NCBI GenBank assembly: GCA_036395115.1
Contig: DASWDU010000032.1
Span: 44,368-108,367 of the forward strand
Length of the DNA stretch: 64,000 nucleotides
Origin: Thermoplasmata archaeon
GTDB lineage: Archaea; Thermoplasmatota; Thermoplasmata; RBG-16-68-12
Direction: 5' to 3'
Made by a program: the position numbers and the translations under genes. How positions within the stretch are numbered: the first letter of the stretch is position 1; each line of letters starts with the position of its first letter. Below the pieces are notes generated by a model. It saw nothing but the letters and a program-made list of their open reading frames with translations, was not told the origin of the DNA and did no database searches. Shown one piece after another: positions 32,192 to 40,805 of this stretch.

Positions 32192-33427
32192 CTAGGGCTC
32201 TCGCCGGCGGAACATCCCCGTGGCGGCCGCCGCGACGATGAGCATCGCCATGATGAGGGCGAGGGAGGAATCCGCTCCGAACGCGATGCGGGGCGGCGGC
32301 GGGACCGCACTCTCCACGTCGAGGGACGTCGGCGCGAGGCTCGGGAGGTAGACCGCCAGGACGGTCCCCGGAAGCGGCAGGACCGCATACGCTGGGGTCG
32401 TCGCGCCGGAGTCCGGCGCGTAGAAGAGGCCGAGCGTATCCGCGGTGATGTTGACCTCGACGCCGTTTGCCCGCACGTGAAGCGTTCGGGTCGGGTCCAC
32501 GGGCATCGTGTCGGGGTCGAACGCGAGGAGGACCACCGCCCGGACGGGAGCGGACGAGTTCACCCGGACCGTCGCTTTGCCCGGAGCGACCCGCTGTGGC
32601 CACGCCGCTACGTCGATCCGGTAGCGGGCCGAATTCTCGACCCAGCCTCCGCCGGACGTTGCGACGAGATCGAACTCCGCGACGACTTGGCCCGCGGTGA
32701 TCGCGTCGAGGACGGCCCTCCATTCCGCCTTGTACGGTGTGGCGGTGGGAATCGCCTTGAAGACGAGCAGGTCGGACGACGCCATCTGCGCGACGACCTG
32801 GGTGCCCGAGAGGACGAAGGAGCCCGCGCCGAGGACGAACCGCGCGTGCGCCCCACCGATCGTGTACGAGACCGACGACGCCGGCCACGAGCCCGGCCAC
32901 GCGGTCGCCGTCGCGTGCTGCGAGATGTTCGTGGCCGAGGCCGGCAGCTCGATCATCACCGTGCGCGGGGCCGTCGTCCGGATCTCGAAGAGCCCCGTCG
33001 GATCGTCGTGGGCGCGGACCTCGACGTCGAATCCTTGCACGTAGAACGTCGGCCCGCGGAGCTGCGGGTCGCGCAACGGGAGGAAGGGCCCGATATCGAT
33101 CGAGTCGACGTACCGCACGGTGGCGTTCGGTCCCGCGGTGACGTAGGAGCGGAACGGGCCCATCGGTTCCGTGTACGTGAACGAGACGTAGGTCCCCAGG
33201 ACGTCGCCGCGCGTCTGGTTGTACTCGAACGAGCCGAAGAGGAGGGACGAGTACGGCGTGTCCGCGTCGATCGAGGCGCTCGGCACCGCGGACGACGAAA
33301 TAGGGAGGAGGCCGGAGGGCGCGTGAGAGGGGGCAGATCCGCTGAGTGCGACGGGCAGCAGTGAAAGCACCGTGAACGCCGCCGCCGCTTTTGCGAGATT
33401 TGCGCACGCGCCCTTGCCGTCCTCCAT
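32192..33427 (-). CDS. Secreted, C-terminally membrane-anchored surface protein
   Basis: A 411-residue protein with a signal peptide (about residues 1-30), a Ser/Thr/Pro-rich beta body and a C-terminal transmembrane helix (LALIMAMLIVAAAATGMF) followed by RRREP. Many NxT/NxS sites (YNQT, GPNATV, TNIS, VNSSA, VNIT) suggest N-glycosylation. No enzyme motif is visible. This topology is typical of archaeal surface proteins held by a C-terminal anchor. Confidence 0.75.
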   Translation of the reverse strand: MEDGKGACANLAKAAAAFTVLSLLPVALSGSAPSHAPSGLLPISSSAVPSASIDADTPYSSLLFGSFEYNQTRGDVLGTYVSFTYTEPMGPFRSYVTAGPNATVRYVDSIDIGPFLPLRDPQLRGPTFYVQGFDVEVRAHDDPTGLFEIRTTAPRTVMIELPASATNISQHATATAWPGSWPASSVSYTIGGAHARFVLGAGSFVLSGTQVVAQMASSDLLVFKAIPTATPYKAEWRAVLDAITAGQVVAEFDLVATSGGGWVENSARYRIDVAAWPQRVAPGKATVRVNSSAPVRAVVLLAFDPDTMPVDPTRTLHVRANGVEVNITADTLGLFYAPDSGATTPAYAVLPLPGTVLAVYLPSLAPTSLDVESAVPPPPRIAFGADSSLALIMAMLIVAAAATGMFRRREP

Positions 33428-33553
33428 CTACCAATTACTGTCCGTTCGACGATATGCCGCTTTTGGTCCGGCCGGGCAACTCCTTGGGACGCCCTTCGAA
33501 CCCGGTCGACGACGCCGCCCTCGGACGCGTTTCGACCGCTGTACGCAAAGTAT

Positions 33554-33561
33554 CTTTATCC
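33554..33561 (+). promoter_or_regulatory. TATA box of the 33586 membrane-protein/regulator pair
   Basis: CTTTATCC centred about 29 nt upstream of ATG 33586; it favours that ATG over the one at 33571. Confidence 0.55.
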
Positions 33562-33585
33562 CGAACCGGCATGCGTCGCCCTGAC

Positions 33586-33843
33586 ATGGGTCCGTGGGAC
33601 GTCTTCCTGCGCGTATCGTTCGCCGGCTTCGCGGCGATCCTCGCGACGGTGTCCGTGAAGTCGTACGTGCGACACCGGGAGCGGCGTTTCCTCCTGTTGA
33701 GTGCCGCGTTCGGCCTGTTCCTCGCGCAAGGCGTCTGGCTCCTCGCCGAAATCGCGACGGCGCCGACGCCTTCCGTCGGCACTCCCTGGCTCGCCCTGAA
33801 CCTCGCGGTGCTCGTGTCGCTCTACCTCGCGCTGTTGCGGTGA
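33586..33843 (+). CDS. Small three-helix membrane protein
   Basis: An 85-residue protein with three hydrophobic helices (about 5-22, 33-52 and 60-83) separated by a basic loop (KSYVRHRERR). It starts the two-gene unit with the dual winged-helix regulator, 4 nt downstream. Pairing of a small membrane protein with a winged-helix regulator suggests that the membrane protein senses a signal or sequesters the regulator (inference). Confidence 0.72.
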   Translation: MGPWDVFLRVSFAGFAAILATVSVKSYVRHRERRFLLLSAAFGLFLAQGVWLLAEIATAPTPSVGTPWLALNLAVLVSLYLALLR

Positions 33844-33847
33844 TTGC

Positions 33848-34372
33848 ATGTCAGAAGGCCTTGAACTGGAAAGCCGCCGTCGGATCTACGACTTCCTCAC
33901 GGCGAACCCGGGGGTCCACCTCCGGCGAATCGGGCAGGCGCTCGGCATGTCGACGGGCATGCTCTCCTACCACCTCGGATACCTCGAGCGGAACGGCGTC
34001 CTGAAGGCGGAGGAGGACGGCCATCGCAAGCGATACTTCATCGCCCGCGCGTTCGTCGAGGCGCAGCGGCGGATCCTCGCGGTCTTGCGACAGGACGTGC
34101 CCCGCAAGATCATGCTCGAGCTCTTGACGTACGGCGACCGGACGTTCGCCGACCTGCAGATGAGCGTCGGCGTCTCGAAGTCGACGTTGTCGTATCACCT
34201 GCAGAAACTGATGCAACGGGACCTGCTCGTCCGGACGAAGCGGGAGCGGGAGAGCGTCTTCACGATCAAGGACATGGAGGAGGTGCGAAAACTCCTCCTC
34301 GCGAACCGGTCGAGCTTCCAGGACGATGCGGTCGACCGATTCGCCGACCTCTGGACGAAGATGCGTACGTGA
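33848..34372 (+). CDS. Dual winged-helix transcriptional regulator
   Basis: A 174-residue regulator with two winged-helix domains in tandem: residues 8-70 (RRRIYDFLTANPGVHLRRIGQALGMSTGMLSYHLGYLERNGVL) and 85-150 (RKIMLELLTYGDRTFADLQMSVGVSKSTLSYHLQKLMQRDLL). Both recognition helices carry the same (S/T)xLSYHL pattern, so the protein may bind a two-half-site operator as a monomer. A perfect 20-bp palindrome lies 18 nt after its stop. Confidence 0.85.
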   Translation: MSEGLELESRRRIYDFLTANPGVHLRRIGQALGMSTGMLSYHLGYLERNGVLKAEEDGHRKRYFIARAFVEAQRRILAVLRQDVPRKIMLELLTYGDRTFADLQMSVGVSKSTLSYHLQKLMQRDLLVRTKRERESVFTIKDMEEVRKLLLANRSSFQDDAVDRFADLWTKMRT

Positions 34373-34390
34373 CCGTCCCGGAGGCGGGAG

Positions 34391-34410
34391 TTATGCCCAA
34401 TTGGGCATAA
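34391..34410. repeat. Perfect 20-bp palindrome between convergent genes
   Basis: TTATGCCCAATTGGGCATAA is perfectly self-complementary. It fills most of the 44-nt spacer between the regulator stop (34372) and the truD stop (34417). It may be a binding site or a transcript-end structure shared by the two convergent genes. Confidence 0.75.
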
Positions 34411-34416
34411 GCGCGG

Positions 34417-35688
34417 TCACGGCGCCTTCATGAATTCGCGCAGCAAGCACGTCGCGTAGGCGCCTCGCGTGAGTTCGACGCTCACCCCGAGTCCGTTGCC
34501 GACCACCGCGGCGTCGAGGTCGCGGAACGGCGCGAGGATCTCGCGTCGCGTCCCCTTCGACGAAAGCCGAGGGAGTTCCGGGATGATGAAGTCCTCCCGT
34601 CGAAGCCCCTCTGAGGCGACGATCTGCTTCTCGATTTGCCCGGGCTCGCCTCCGGCGAAATCCGATTCGGAGCCATACAGGAGTCCGCTCACCCACGCCT
34701 TCCCCTCCCGGCACCGTTCCGTCACACGACCCAGGTTGTCGCATGTGACGTCGACGAGCCGATCGCGATCCGGAAGCCCGAGGCGGTCCGCGGGCAACAC
34801 GAGATCCCCCGCGACGGGCTCGTGGATCGGGAGGCCGCGCCGGAGCCGCTCGGCGAGCATCCGGTTGTAGAGGTACGATTGGTACCCGTGCACGAACATC
34901 AGGAGCAGATTGAAGGGCAGCTGCCGCAACGCGCCCACGTATTCGCCGGGATGCGCGGCGAGATGATTCAGGAGGGCTTTCTCGAATCCGTACGACCTCG
35001 GGTACGTCCGGAGGGCCGCACGCACATCCCCCGTGTCGCGCAGGGCCGCACGGACCTCGTACGATTCCGGATCCTCGCCCTCGATCGGATTCGCGGCGTA
35101 CGCCTCGACGGCCTCCCGGAATTCGCCTCGCACGATGTGGCGACCGACGACATGCGTGATGGGCCGCACGGAGCCGAACCGCTGCACCCCGAAGAAGTTC
35201 GGAAAGCCGCCGAACGCCCGGAGCTGCCGCGCGGTCTCTTCGACGGTCCTGGCGGCCGTCTCGGGTGGAACCGCAAGATCCCGAACGAGGATCCGGAAGC
35301 GGTTGCCCAGGAGGTCGCCGATCTCGAGGGGGTGGTCGGACCGGAACACGTCCACGACGTCGAGGTCTTTGAGCCGGAGGCCTTGGATCGCGTCGGGCGC
35401 CACGTCCTCGAACGAGAACAGCTGCGTCGTGACGGCCCGCTTGTCCTTCGTCCCCGCGAAGCCGATTCGCCGGCGGCTGATGTGCAACGCGCGCGCGAGT
35501 TCCCGGACGAGGCGGTTCGTCTCCCAGTTCCGCAGGCGGAGCGCCGCGATCGCGTACCGGCCGTCGGCCACGGTCGGCGGTGGCGAGGAGACCTCTTCGA
35601 CGGCGAAATCGTCCGCCGTCTCCTTGAGGATGCCGCCGACCCCGGGCGTGGACGTCAGGTACCCTTCGATCCCGACGTCGCGCTCCAT
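34417..35688 (-). CDS. truD: tRNA pseudouridine synthase D
   Basis: A 423-residue TruD-family pseudouridine synthase (tRNA position 13 in bacteria, broader in archaea). The catalytic aspartate motif is GFAGTKDKRAVTTQ; NFFGVQRFGSVRPITHVVG and the C-terminal RGAYATCLLREFMK are also family signatures. Its length is normal for archaeal TruD. It starts 4 nt after the rpoL stop, so the two are probably co-transcribed. Confidence 0.93.
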   Translation of the reverse strand: MERDVGIEGYLTSTPGVGGILKETADDFAVEEVSSPPPTVADGRYAIAALRLRNWETNRLVRELARALHISRRRIGFAGTKDKRAVTTQLFSFEDVAPDAIQGLRLKDLDVVDVFRSDHPLEIGDLLGNRFRILVRDLAVPPETAARTVEETARQLRAFGGFPNFFGVQRFGSVRPITHVVGRHIVRGEFREAVEAYAANPIEGEDPESYEVRAALRDTGDVRAALRTYPRSYGFEKALLNHLAAHPGEYVGALRQLPFNLLLMFVHGYQSYLYNRMLAERLRRGLPIHEPVAGDLVLPADRLGLPDRDRLVDVTCDNLGRVTERCREGKAWVSGLLYGSESDFAGGEPGQIEKQIVASEGLRREDFIIPELPRLSSKGTRREILAPFRDLDAAVVGNGLGVSVELTRGAYATCLLREFMKAP

Positions 35689-35692
35689 GAGC

Positions 35693-35968
35693 CTACGCGA
35701 GCTCCTTCTCCAGGGTCTGCCTCGCGCCGCCGAACTCCGAGGCGAGGCTCTCCGCGACCCGCTTCAGCGCGGCCTGCGGGCTGCCTTTCTTCACCTTGAC
35801 CGTGAGGACCGGCTTGTCGAGCTGCGGGTGCCCCGTGTAGTAGAGCGCGTCCTCGACGTCCGGGTCTTTCAGGAGGGCCGTGATGAGCGGATAGATGACC
35901 GTATCGTCCGGGTTCAGGATCTCAATCCGGACGGAGTCTTTCTGCTTCTCGAGGAGACGCATCTGCAT
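35693..35968 (-). CDS. rpoL: DNA-directed RNA polymerase subunit L
   Basis: A 91-residue archaeal RpoL (Rpb11/AC19 homologue, partner of subunit D in polymerase assembly). Signatures are IEILNPDDTVIYPLITALLKDPDVEDALYYTGHPQLDKPVLTVKV and a C-terminal amphipathic helix. ATG 35968 or the second Met (35962) may be the start. This is a strong archaeal marker for the window. Confidence 0.92.
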   Translation of the reverse strand: MQMRLLEKQKDSVRIEILNPDDTVIYPLITALLKDPDVEDALYYTGHPQLDKPVLTVKVKKGSPQAALKRVAESLASEFGGARQTLEKELA

Positions 35969-35995
35969 GGAAGGGTGCGGAGCGGCTGCGCCGAT

Positions 35996-36379
35996 TTAAG
36001 GTTTTGCGGCAGAACCGACCTCGTCCGCGCGGTGGTCGTGAAGTCGAAGGGCGTTCCCGAACGGATCCCAGACGGTCCCTGCGTTGGCTCCTTCCTTCTT
36101 CACCCGAATCCCGCGGGATTGCAGAAAGCTCGCGGCCTTCTCGAAGTCGTCCACGTGAAATTCGAACGGTGTCCCCTCGCCCCCAGGACCGCCGGCCACT
36201 TTCGGCAGCTTCGAGTTCCGATAGAGGGTGAGCTGGCCTCCGGAAACCTCCACGACCGTCCAGACGGGGTTGACTTTTCCGACGACGCGAAAACCGAGAA
36301 CATCCCGATAGAAGGCGATCGCTTTCTCCATGTCGTCCACGGGGATCACGACGTGCCCGATGTCTTTGACCACGGCCAT
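35996..36379 (-). CDS. Glyoxalase/VOC-family protein
   Basis: A 127-residue VOC protein: IGHVVIPVDDMEKAIAFYRDVLGF, a central strand region with VVEVSGGQLTLYRNS, FHVDDFEKAASFLQSRGI and a C-terminal VWDPFGNALRLHD. Possible metal ligands are the histidines in IGHVV, EFHVDD and LHDH together with acidic residues. The substrate cannot be inferred. ATG 36379 gives a clean domain start. Confidence 0.85.
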   Translation of the reverse strand: MAVVKDIGHVVIPVDDMEKAIAFYRDVLGFRVVGKVNPVWTVVEVSGGQLTLYRNSKLPKVAGGPGGEGTPFEFHVDDFEKAASFLQSRGIRVKKEGANAGTVWDPFGNALRLHDHRADEVGSAAKP

Positions 36380-36449
36380 GCGCCGTGAATCTGGATCCGA
36401 CGTTATGAACCTGGTCGTGGCCCTTGTTCCCGCGACCGTCCGAAGGAAT

Positions 36450-36457
36450 CTAAATAG
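36450..36457 (+). promoter_or_regulatory. TATA box of the coiled-coil protein gene
   Basis: CTAAATAG centred about 30 nt upstream of ATG 36483. Confidence 0.55.
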
Positions 36458-36482
36458 CGCGTGGGCCCATCGCGGACTCCCG

Positions 36483-37658
36483 ATGCCCGCGCCCGAGCCG
36501 CCGTCCGCGGAGACGTTCGCGAGCGAGGCGGAGGATCTCCTCGAGTCGATCGAGCGGGCGCGGAAGAAGGTCGAGGGGCTCCCGGGCCTCATCGACGGCA
36601 CGCTCGACCGTTTCCGCGAGCGGATCGACCGCCTCATCCGGGAGAGCGAGGTGGACAACTGGCGGCAGGTGCGGATCTTCACGCGGGACGTCGACACGGT
36701 CGCCGCGGACCTCGCGAAAGCCTTGAAGGAGAAGCGGCTCTCGCCCCGCCTCGTCGCCGCCCTCGATGCCTCGCTGCGGAAGGCGCGGAAGCGGGACTTC
36801 TACGGCGCGCGGAGGGCGTGGCGCAAGCTCGACAAGGTCGCGCAGCAGGGCGCCGACGTGCGCGACCTCCAAGGCAGGTACCGCGAATCGTACAAGACCG
36901 TGGAAGCGCGAATCCGTCAGCTGCGGACCCAGATTGAGCGGCTCGAGAAGATCCCGAAACCGCCGATGTCCCCGGAGGACGCGCGGGCGTTCAACGAGGA
37001 CGTCGACGCGTTCAACGAGGCCGCGACGGCCGCGTACCTGGACTTCCTCGCACGGAGCCGAGCGGACGTCGCGATCCCGCTCCTGCTCGAGGCCGCCCAA
37101 GGCCGCGGCATCGGCGTCCCCGCGCCGCCGCCAAACTCGGACCCGGAACCGCTCATGCGCCTACTGAACAACGCGAGCCCGCAGGGGGAGGCGTTCCGCA
37201 GCCGCTCGTTCTACGGCCTCCTCGAGCTGCCGGCGTACTCGGACGCGAAGCTCACCCACGTATTCGGCGATTCCCGTCTGATCCGGAGCGCGCTGGAGTC
37301 CGCGTGGTCGTGGCTCAAGGCGGTGCGCGACGACGAGCGCCGAACCCTCCAGATCCAGTGGAGCGAAGACGCGACGATGCTCCGCCGTCGGATGCCCGCG
37401 ATCGTCGAATACCTCGAGCGGATCTCGAACGTGAATGATGCGGCCGTGAGGGGACACCTCCTGATTGCGTCCCTGAACAACGGCCGGTTCGAGGCGTTGC
37501 AATCGGCGGCGCGGTTGTACGCGACCCACGGGGACGCGGCGGCCCGGAAGTGGCGGGCGCTCCTCGAGAAGGATGTTGAATCGATGCGCACGGAGGCCGC
37601 CGCGCTCACGGCGGTCCTGAAGAAGTTCCCCGAGCCGGGAAAAGTCGAGGCCGGCTGA
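36483..37658 (+). CDS. Large helical/coiled-coil protein
   Basis: A 391-residue, almost entirely helical cytoplasmic protein rich in Glu, Arg, Ala and Leu, with heptad-like stretches (SEAEDLLESIERARKKVEGL and SYKTVEARIRQLRTQIERLEK). No catalytic motif is visible. It could be a scaffold or a nucleoid or cytoskeletal factor; no assignment is made. Start ATG 36483 agrees with the TATA box at 36450. Confidence 0.75.
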   Translation: MPAPEPPSAETFASEAEDLLESIERARKKVEGLPGLIDGTLDRFRERIDRLIRESEVDNWRQVRIFTRDVDTVAADLAKALKEKRLSPRLVAALDASLRKARKRDFYGARRAWRKLDKVAQQGADVRDLQGRYRESYKTVEARIRQLRTQIERLEKIPKPPMSPEDARAFNEDVDAFNEAATAAYLDFLARSRADVAIPLLLEAAQGRGIGVPAPPPNSDPEPLMRLLNNASPQGEAFRSRSFYGLLELPAYSDAKLTHVFGDSRLIRSALESAWSWLKAVRDDERRTLQIQWSEDATMLRRRMPAIVEYLERISNVNDAAVRGHLLIASLNNGRFEALQSAARLYATHGDAAARKWRALLEKDVESMRTEAAALTAVLKKFPEPGKVEAG

Positions 37659-37718
37659 GCCAGGCACGATGCGAAGCGAACAAATGCCCGCGATGCCATC
37701 GCCCCGCGGGTGACTCGG

Positions 37719-37919
37719 ATGGTCCAGAAGATCATCGACATCGTCGGGACCTCGCCGGAGAGCTTCGCGAAGGCCGCCTCGAACGCGGTCGCGGAAGCCG
37801 CGAAGACCGTGCGGGGAATCCGGTGGGCGCGGGTGGGGGAACTCGAGATGGACCTCGACGGTCCGAAGGTGAAAGCGTACCGGACGATGGTGCGGATCTA
37901 CTTCGACATCGAACGCTGA
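37719..37919 (+). CDS. Dodecin (flavin-binding storage protein)
   Basis: A 66-residue dodecin: VQKIIDIVGTSPESFAKAAS, NAVAEAAKTVRGIRWARVGE and a C-terminal strand AYRTMVRIYFDIE. The conserved tryptophan in IRWARV is the flavin-stacking residue of the family. Dodecins form hollow 12-mers that bind flavins and protect against free-flavin toxicity. A GTG at 37710 would add three residues. Confidence 0.9.
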   Translation: MVQKIIDIVGTSPESFAKAASNAVAEAAKTVRGIRWARVGELEMDLDGPKVKAYRTMVRIYFDIER

Positions 37920-37976
37920 AGCGACCGCAATCGGCTCGGCCCGCCTCGGCCATGCGCGCTGCGGGGCGGATCGGCG

Positions 37977-38297
37977 ATGGGCATCTACGCAATCGCGGCG
38001 TATCGACTGAAGCGAGGGAAAGAACAGCAGCTTCGAGAGGTCTTGAAGGACCATCTCCCGATCCTTCGAAAGGAAGGCCTCGTCACGGACCGACCGCCGT
38101 ACCTGATGCGGGCCGCCGACGGCACGTTCGTCGAGGTCTTCGAATGGGAGTCCGCGGCCGCGATCGAAACGGCCCACGAGAACTCTCAGGTGCGGGCGAT
38201 GTGGGCCCGGTTCGAAGCGGCGTGCACGTACGAGTCGCTCGGGAATCTCAAGGAGTCAAAGGACCTGTTCGCGAACTTCGAGTCAATCGATCTCTAG
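37977..38297 (+). CDS. ABM-like dimeric alpha/beta barrel protein
   Basis: A 106-residue protein with the ferredoxin-like dimeric barrel pattern: IYAIAAYRLKRGKEQQLREVLKDHLPILRKEG, a strand with GTFVEVFEWES, and the helix IETAHENSQVRAMWARFEAACTY. The antibiotic-biosynthesis-monooxygenase superfamily includes many small stress or quinone oxygenases; no function is assigned here. Confidence 0.75.
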   Translation: MGIYAIAAYRLKRGKEQQLREVLKDHLPILRKEGLVTDRPPYLMRAADGTFVEVFEWESAAAIETAHENSQVRAMWARFEAACTYESLGNLKESKDLFANFESIDL

Positions 38298-38429
38298 CTT
38301 CGGTCGGACCGGCCGAGCGTCGAAGGGCGGCGACGCTCCGATGCACGGGATCGACTGGAAGACAGGAGGAGTTGGGGAAACGTTGATTGTTCACGGTAGG
38401 ACTTCCGCGCGTCCGAGGCGGGGCTGGCT

Positions 38430-38645
38430 ATGCGGCGGATGGAACTCACCGCGTCGGTCGTCCTGGTGATCGCCGGAATCTACTTCCTGCTCTTCCATCG
38501 AGACCCACTTCCGCTGAACCACGAGTCCGTGGGACTGGGCAACCTTCACTTTGTGCACGACATCATCGGGATCGGCCTGATCGGAATCGCCGGGCTGCTG
38601 TGGTGGCGCTCGAGGCCGCGCGTGAGCGCTCCGTCGATGAACTGA
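38430..38645 (+). CDS. Small two-helix membrane protein
   Basis: A 71-residue protein with two transmembrane helices (LTASVVLVIAGIYFLLF and IIGIGLIGIAGLLWW) joined by a loop containing several His residues. The family is not recognised. It precedes the ABC transporter operon by 68 nt on the same strand; whether it belongs to it is unclear. Confidence 0.65.
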   Translation: MRRMELTASVVLVIAGIYFLLFHRDPLPLNHESVGLGNLHFVHDIIGIGLIGIAGLLWWRSRPRVSAPSMN

Positions 38646-38713
38646 AGATGAACAGCCCTTGGAACAAACGCATTTAGCGACCGCGACGTTTCCCCTCAAG
38701 AGGAGGTAACGGC

Positions 38714-39694
38714 CTGCTCGATTTCCTCGCGAGGCCCGCGTTCGACTCGATCCTCCTCGGCAGCCTCTACACGATGATGGCCTTGGGCCTCACGCTCACG
38801 TACAAGGTCACGAAGATCCCGAACTTTGCCCACGCGGAGTACGTCACGATCGGCGGGTATGTGACGGTCGTCGCGGTAAAGGCGCTCGGGGGATGGCCTT
38901 GGGCTCTTTTCGCCGTCCCGATCGCCTTCGTTATCGCCGCCCTCGTCGCCGTAGTCGTGGACGAGCTCGTCTTCAAGCCGCTCTTCCTCCGCGGCGCGAC
39001 CCCGATCCACCTCCTCGTTGCGTCGATCGGCGCGGGGCTTATCCTCCGATACATCGTGACGATCTACGCGGACCTCTCGGACCTTCTCACCGCGAAGGCG
39101 AACCTCTCCTCGAACGTCATCCTCTTCCTGGCGAATGCCTCCCTCACGACGCTCCACGTGACGATCGTCCCGACGGTCGCCGGGGTCGTGGTGGCGCTTC
39201 ACCTCCTCTTCACGAGGACGAAAATCGGGAAGGGCATGCGCGCGATGGCGAGCAACTACGACCTCGCTCGCGTCTCCGGGATCAACACGGGTGCCGTGCG
39301 CCGCCTCACCTGGTTCCTCGCCGGGGGCCTCGCGGGACTCGCGGGGGCGTTCTGGGCGATTTACAACCCGATTCAGACGGATACGGGGTGGCGGGCGCTC
39401 CTTTACATTTTCGCGGCTGCAATCCTCGCAGGGATGACGAGCTTCTACGGGACGATTGCGGGAGGGTACATCGTCGCAGCCGCGGGGAACTTCGGGGTTT
39501 TCTTCCTGAACCGAGCGTACGGGGTCGACGTGGGCTATCAACCGCTCATCGCGCTCGCGATCATTATCGCAGTCTTCTTAATCCGGCCCACCGGCTTCGC
39601 AGGACTCACATGGCGGGAGGTCGTCGACCGGACGCGCTCCCTGGCGAGGCGGCTCTTGGAGGCGGCGCGCCGGATCGGCGCGGCGAGGGGATGA
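38714..39694 (+). CDS. livH: Branched-chain amino-acid type ABC permease LivH, apparent CTG start
   Basis: A 326-residue LivH-type permease: LGSLYTMMALGLTLTYKVTK, then PNFAHAEYVTIGGY and GKGMRAMASNYDLARVSGIN, with about eight helices. No ATG, GTG or TTG occurs in frame before ATG 38774, which would remove the first 20 residues. CTG 38714, six nt after a strong Shine-Dalgarno AGGAGGT (38701-38707), gives LLDFLARPAFDSILLGSLY, which lines up with the usual LivH N-terminus. First gene of livHMKGF. Confidence 0.85.
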   Translation: MLDFLARPAFDSILLGSLYTMMALGLTLTYKVTKIPNFAHAEYVTIGGYVTVVAVKALGGWPWALFAVPIAFVIAALVAVVVDELVFKPLFLRGATPIHLLVASIGAGLILRYIVTIYADLSDLLTAKANLSSNVILFLANASLTTLHVTIVPTVAGVVVALHLLFTRTKIGKGMRAMASNYDLARVSGINTGAVRRLTWFLAGGLAGLAGAFWAIYNPIQTDTGWRALLYIFAAAILAGMTSFYGTIAGGYIVAAAGNFGVFFLNRAYGVDVGYQPLIALAIIIAVFLIRPTGFAGLTWREVVDRTRSLARRLLEAARRIGAARG

Positions 39695-39698
39695 GACG

Positions 39699-40757
39699 AT
39701 GGCGGACCTCGGCCTCCTCTTTGCGTCGATTGCGGCGTTCGTCGGCGTCTACATGATCCTCGCCGTGAGCCTGAACCTCGAGTTCGGCTACGGAGGCCAG
39801 CCGAACCTGGGCAAGGTCCTGTTCTTCTCGATCGGGGCGTACATTGCAGGGATCCTCGTCGCCCGCATCGTCGCGGGCCTCGCCGGGTTCCAAGGCGATG
39901 TGTTCGGCCCCTCTGCGTCCCAGGCCCGCTTCCTGTTTGCGGAGAGCCATCCCGCCGTGATCATCGGCCTCTTCCTCGCGGCCCTCGCCATCGGGGCCAT
40001 CGCCGGAGGTGCCTTTGGATACCTTGCGTCCTTTCCCGCCTTGCGACTGCGCGGCGACTTCCTCGCGATCGTCCTCATCGCGGCCGGAGAGGCAACCCGG
40101 ATTTTCGTGTACACATACGAGCCCTTGGCCGGCGGGGCGATCGGAATCCTGGGCGTGCCGCATCCCTTTGTGTGGCTCGGGGCGACGGCGGGTCGGGTGG
40201 CGTATGCCTTGGTCATCCTTGGCATCGCCAGCGTGTTCTATCTCTTCGCGGAACGTCTCACCGCGTCCCCCTTCGGGCGCCTGCTGAAATCGATCCGGGA
40301 CGATGAGCTCGTCGCCAACGTCCTCGGCAAGCGGACGCCGAGGGTGAAGGGCACCGTCCTCGTAATCGGGAGCGGGATGGCCGCCGTGGCGGGAGTCCTC
40401 AACGCGTTCTACCAGCAGAGCGTCCTCTCTGTCGACTACATTCCGCAGGTCACCTTCCTCGCCCTCACGATGGTCTTGCTGGGAGGCCTCGCGAACCATC
40501 GGGGAGCGGTCGCGGGCGTCCTGCTCCTCACCGTTCTGGACCGATTCACCCAGCCGCCATTCCTCGCGATCTTCGGCGTCTTCTGGACCTTCCCGGTCGA
40601 TTTGAACTACCTTCGGTACATCGGGATTGGCGTGCTCATCATCCTCATCCTCCGGTTCCGGCCGCAGGGCCTCGTGCCCGAACGCCCCGTCCCGACGCCG
40701 GTGCCTGAGGAAAGCTCCGAATCCGCGGCGCTTGCGGACGGCGGCGGTCCAGCGTGA
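39699..40757 (+). CDS. livM: Branched-chain amino-acid type ABC permease LivM
   Basis: A 352-residue LivM-type permease with about ten helices and the family blocks LNLEFGYGGQPNLGKVLFFSIGAYIAG, LRLRGDFLAIVLIAAGEATRI, and GRLLKSIRDDELVANVLGKR. It starts 4 nt after livH and forms the transmembrane heterodimer with it. The C-terminal tail is Pro/Glu-rich and variable. Confidence 0.92.
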   Translation: MADLGLLFASIAAFVGVYMILAVSLNLEFGYGGQPNLGKVLFFSIGAYIAGILVARIVAGLAGFQGDVFGPSASQARFLFAESHPAVIIGLFLAALAIGAIAGGAFGYLASFPALRLRGDFLAIVLIAAGEATRIFVYTYEPLAGGAIGILGVPHPFVWLGATAGRVAYALVILGIASVFYLFAERLTASPFGRLLKSIRDDELVANVLGKRTPRVKGTVLVIGSGMAAVAGVLNAFYQQSVLSVDYIPQVTFLALTMVLLGGLANHRGAVAGVLLLTVLDRFTQPPFLAIFGVFWTFPVDLNYLRYIGIGVLIILILRFRPQGLVPERPVPTPVPEESSESAALADGGGPA

Positions 40758-40805
40758 GCGCGCCTCGCCGTCACGTTTTAGTGTAGTCCGCGCATTCTCT
40801 CGGCC

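Noticed and set aside
32192..33364. Plus-strand frame of 470 codons opposite the surface protein
   Set aside because: Highly charged shadow of the surface-protein gene, without signal or domain.
38774..39694. ATG 38774 as the livH start
   Set aside because: It removes the first helix region that lines up with other LivH proteins and ignores the strong Shine-Dalgarno at 38701-38707.
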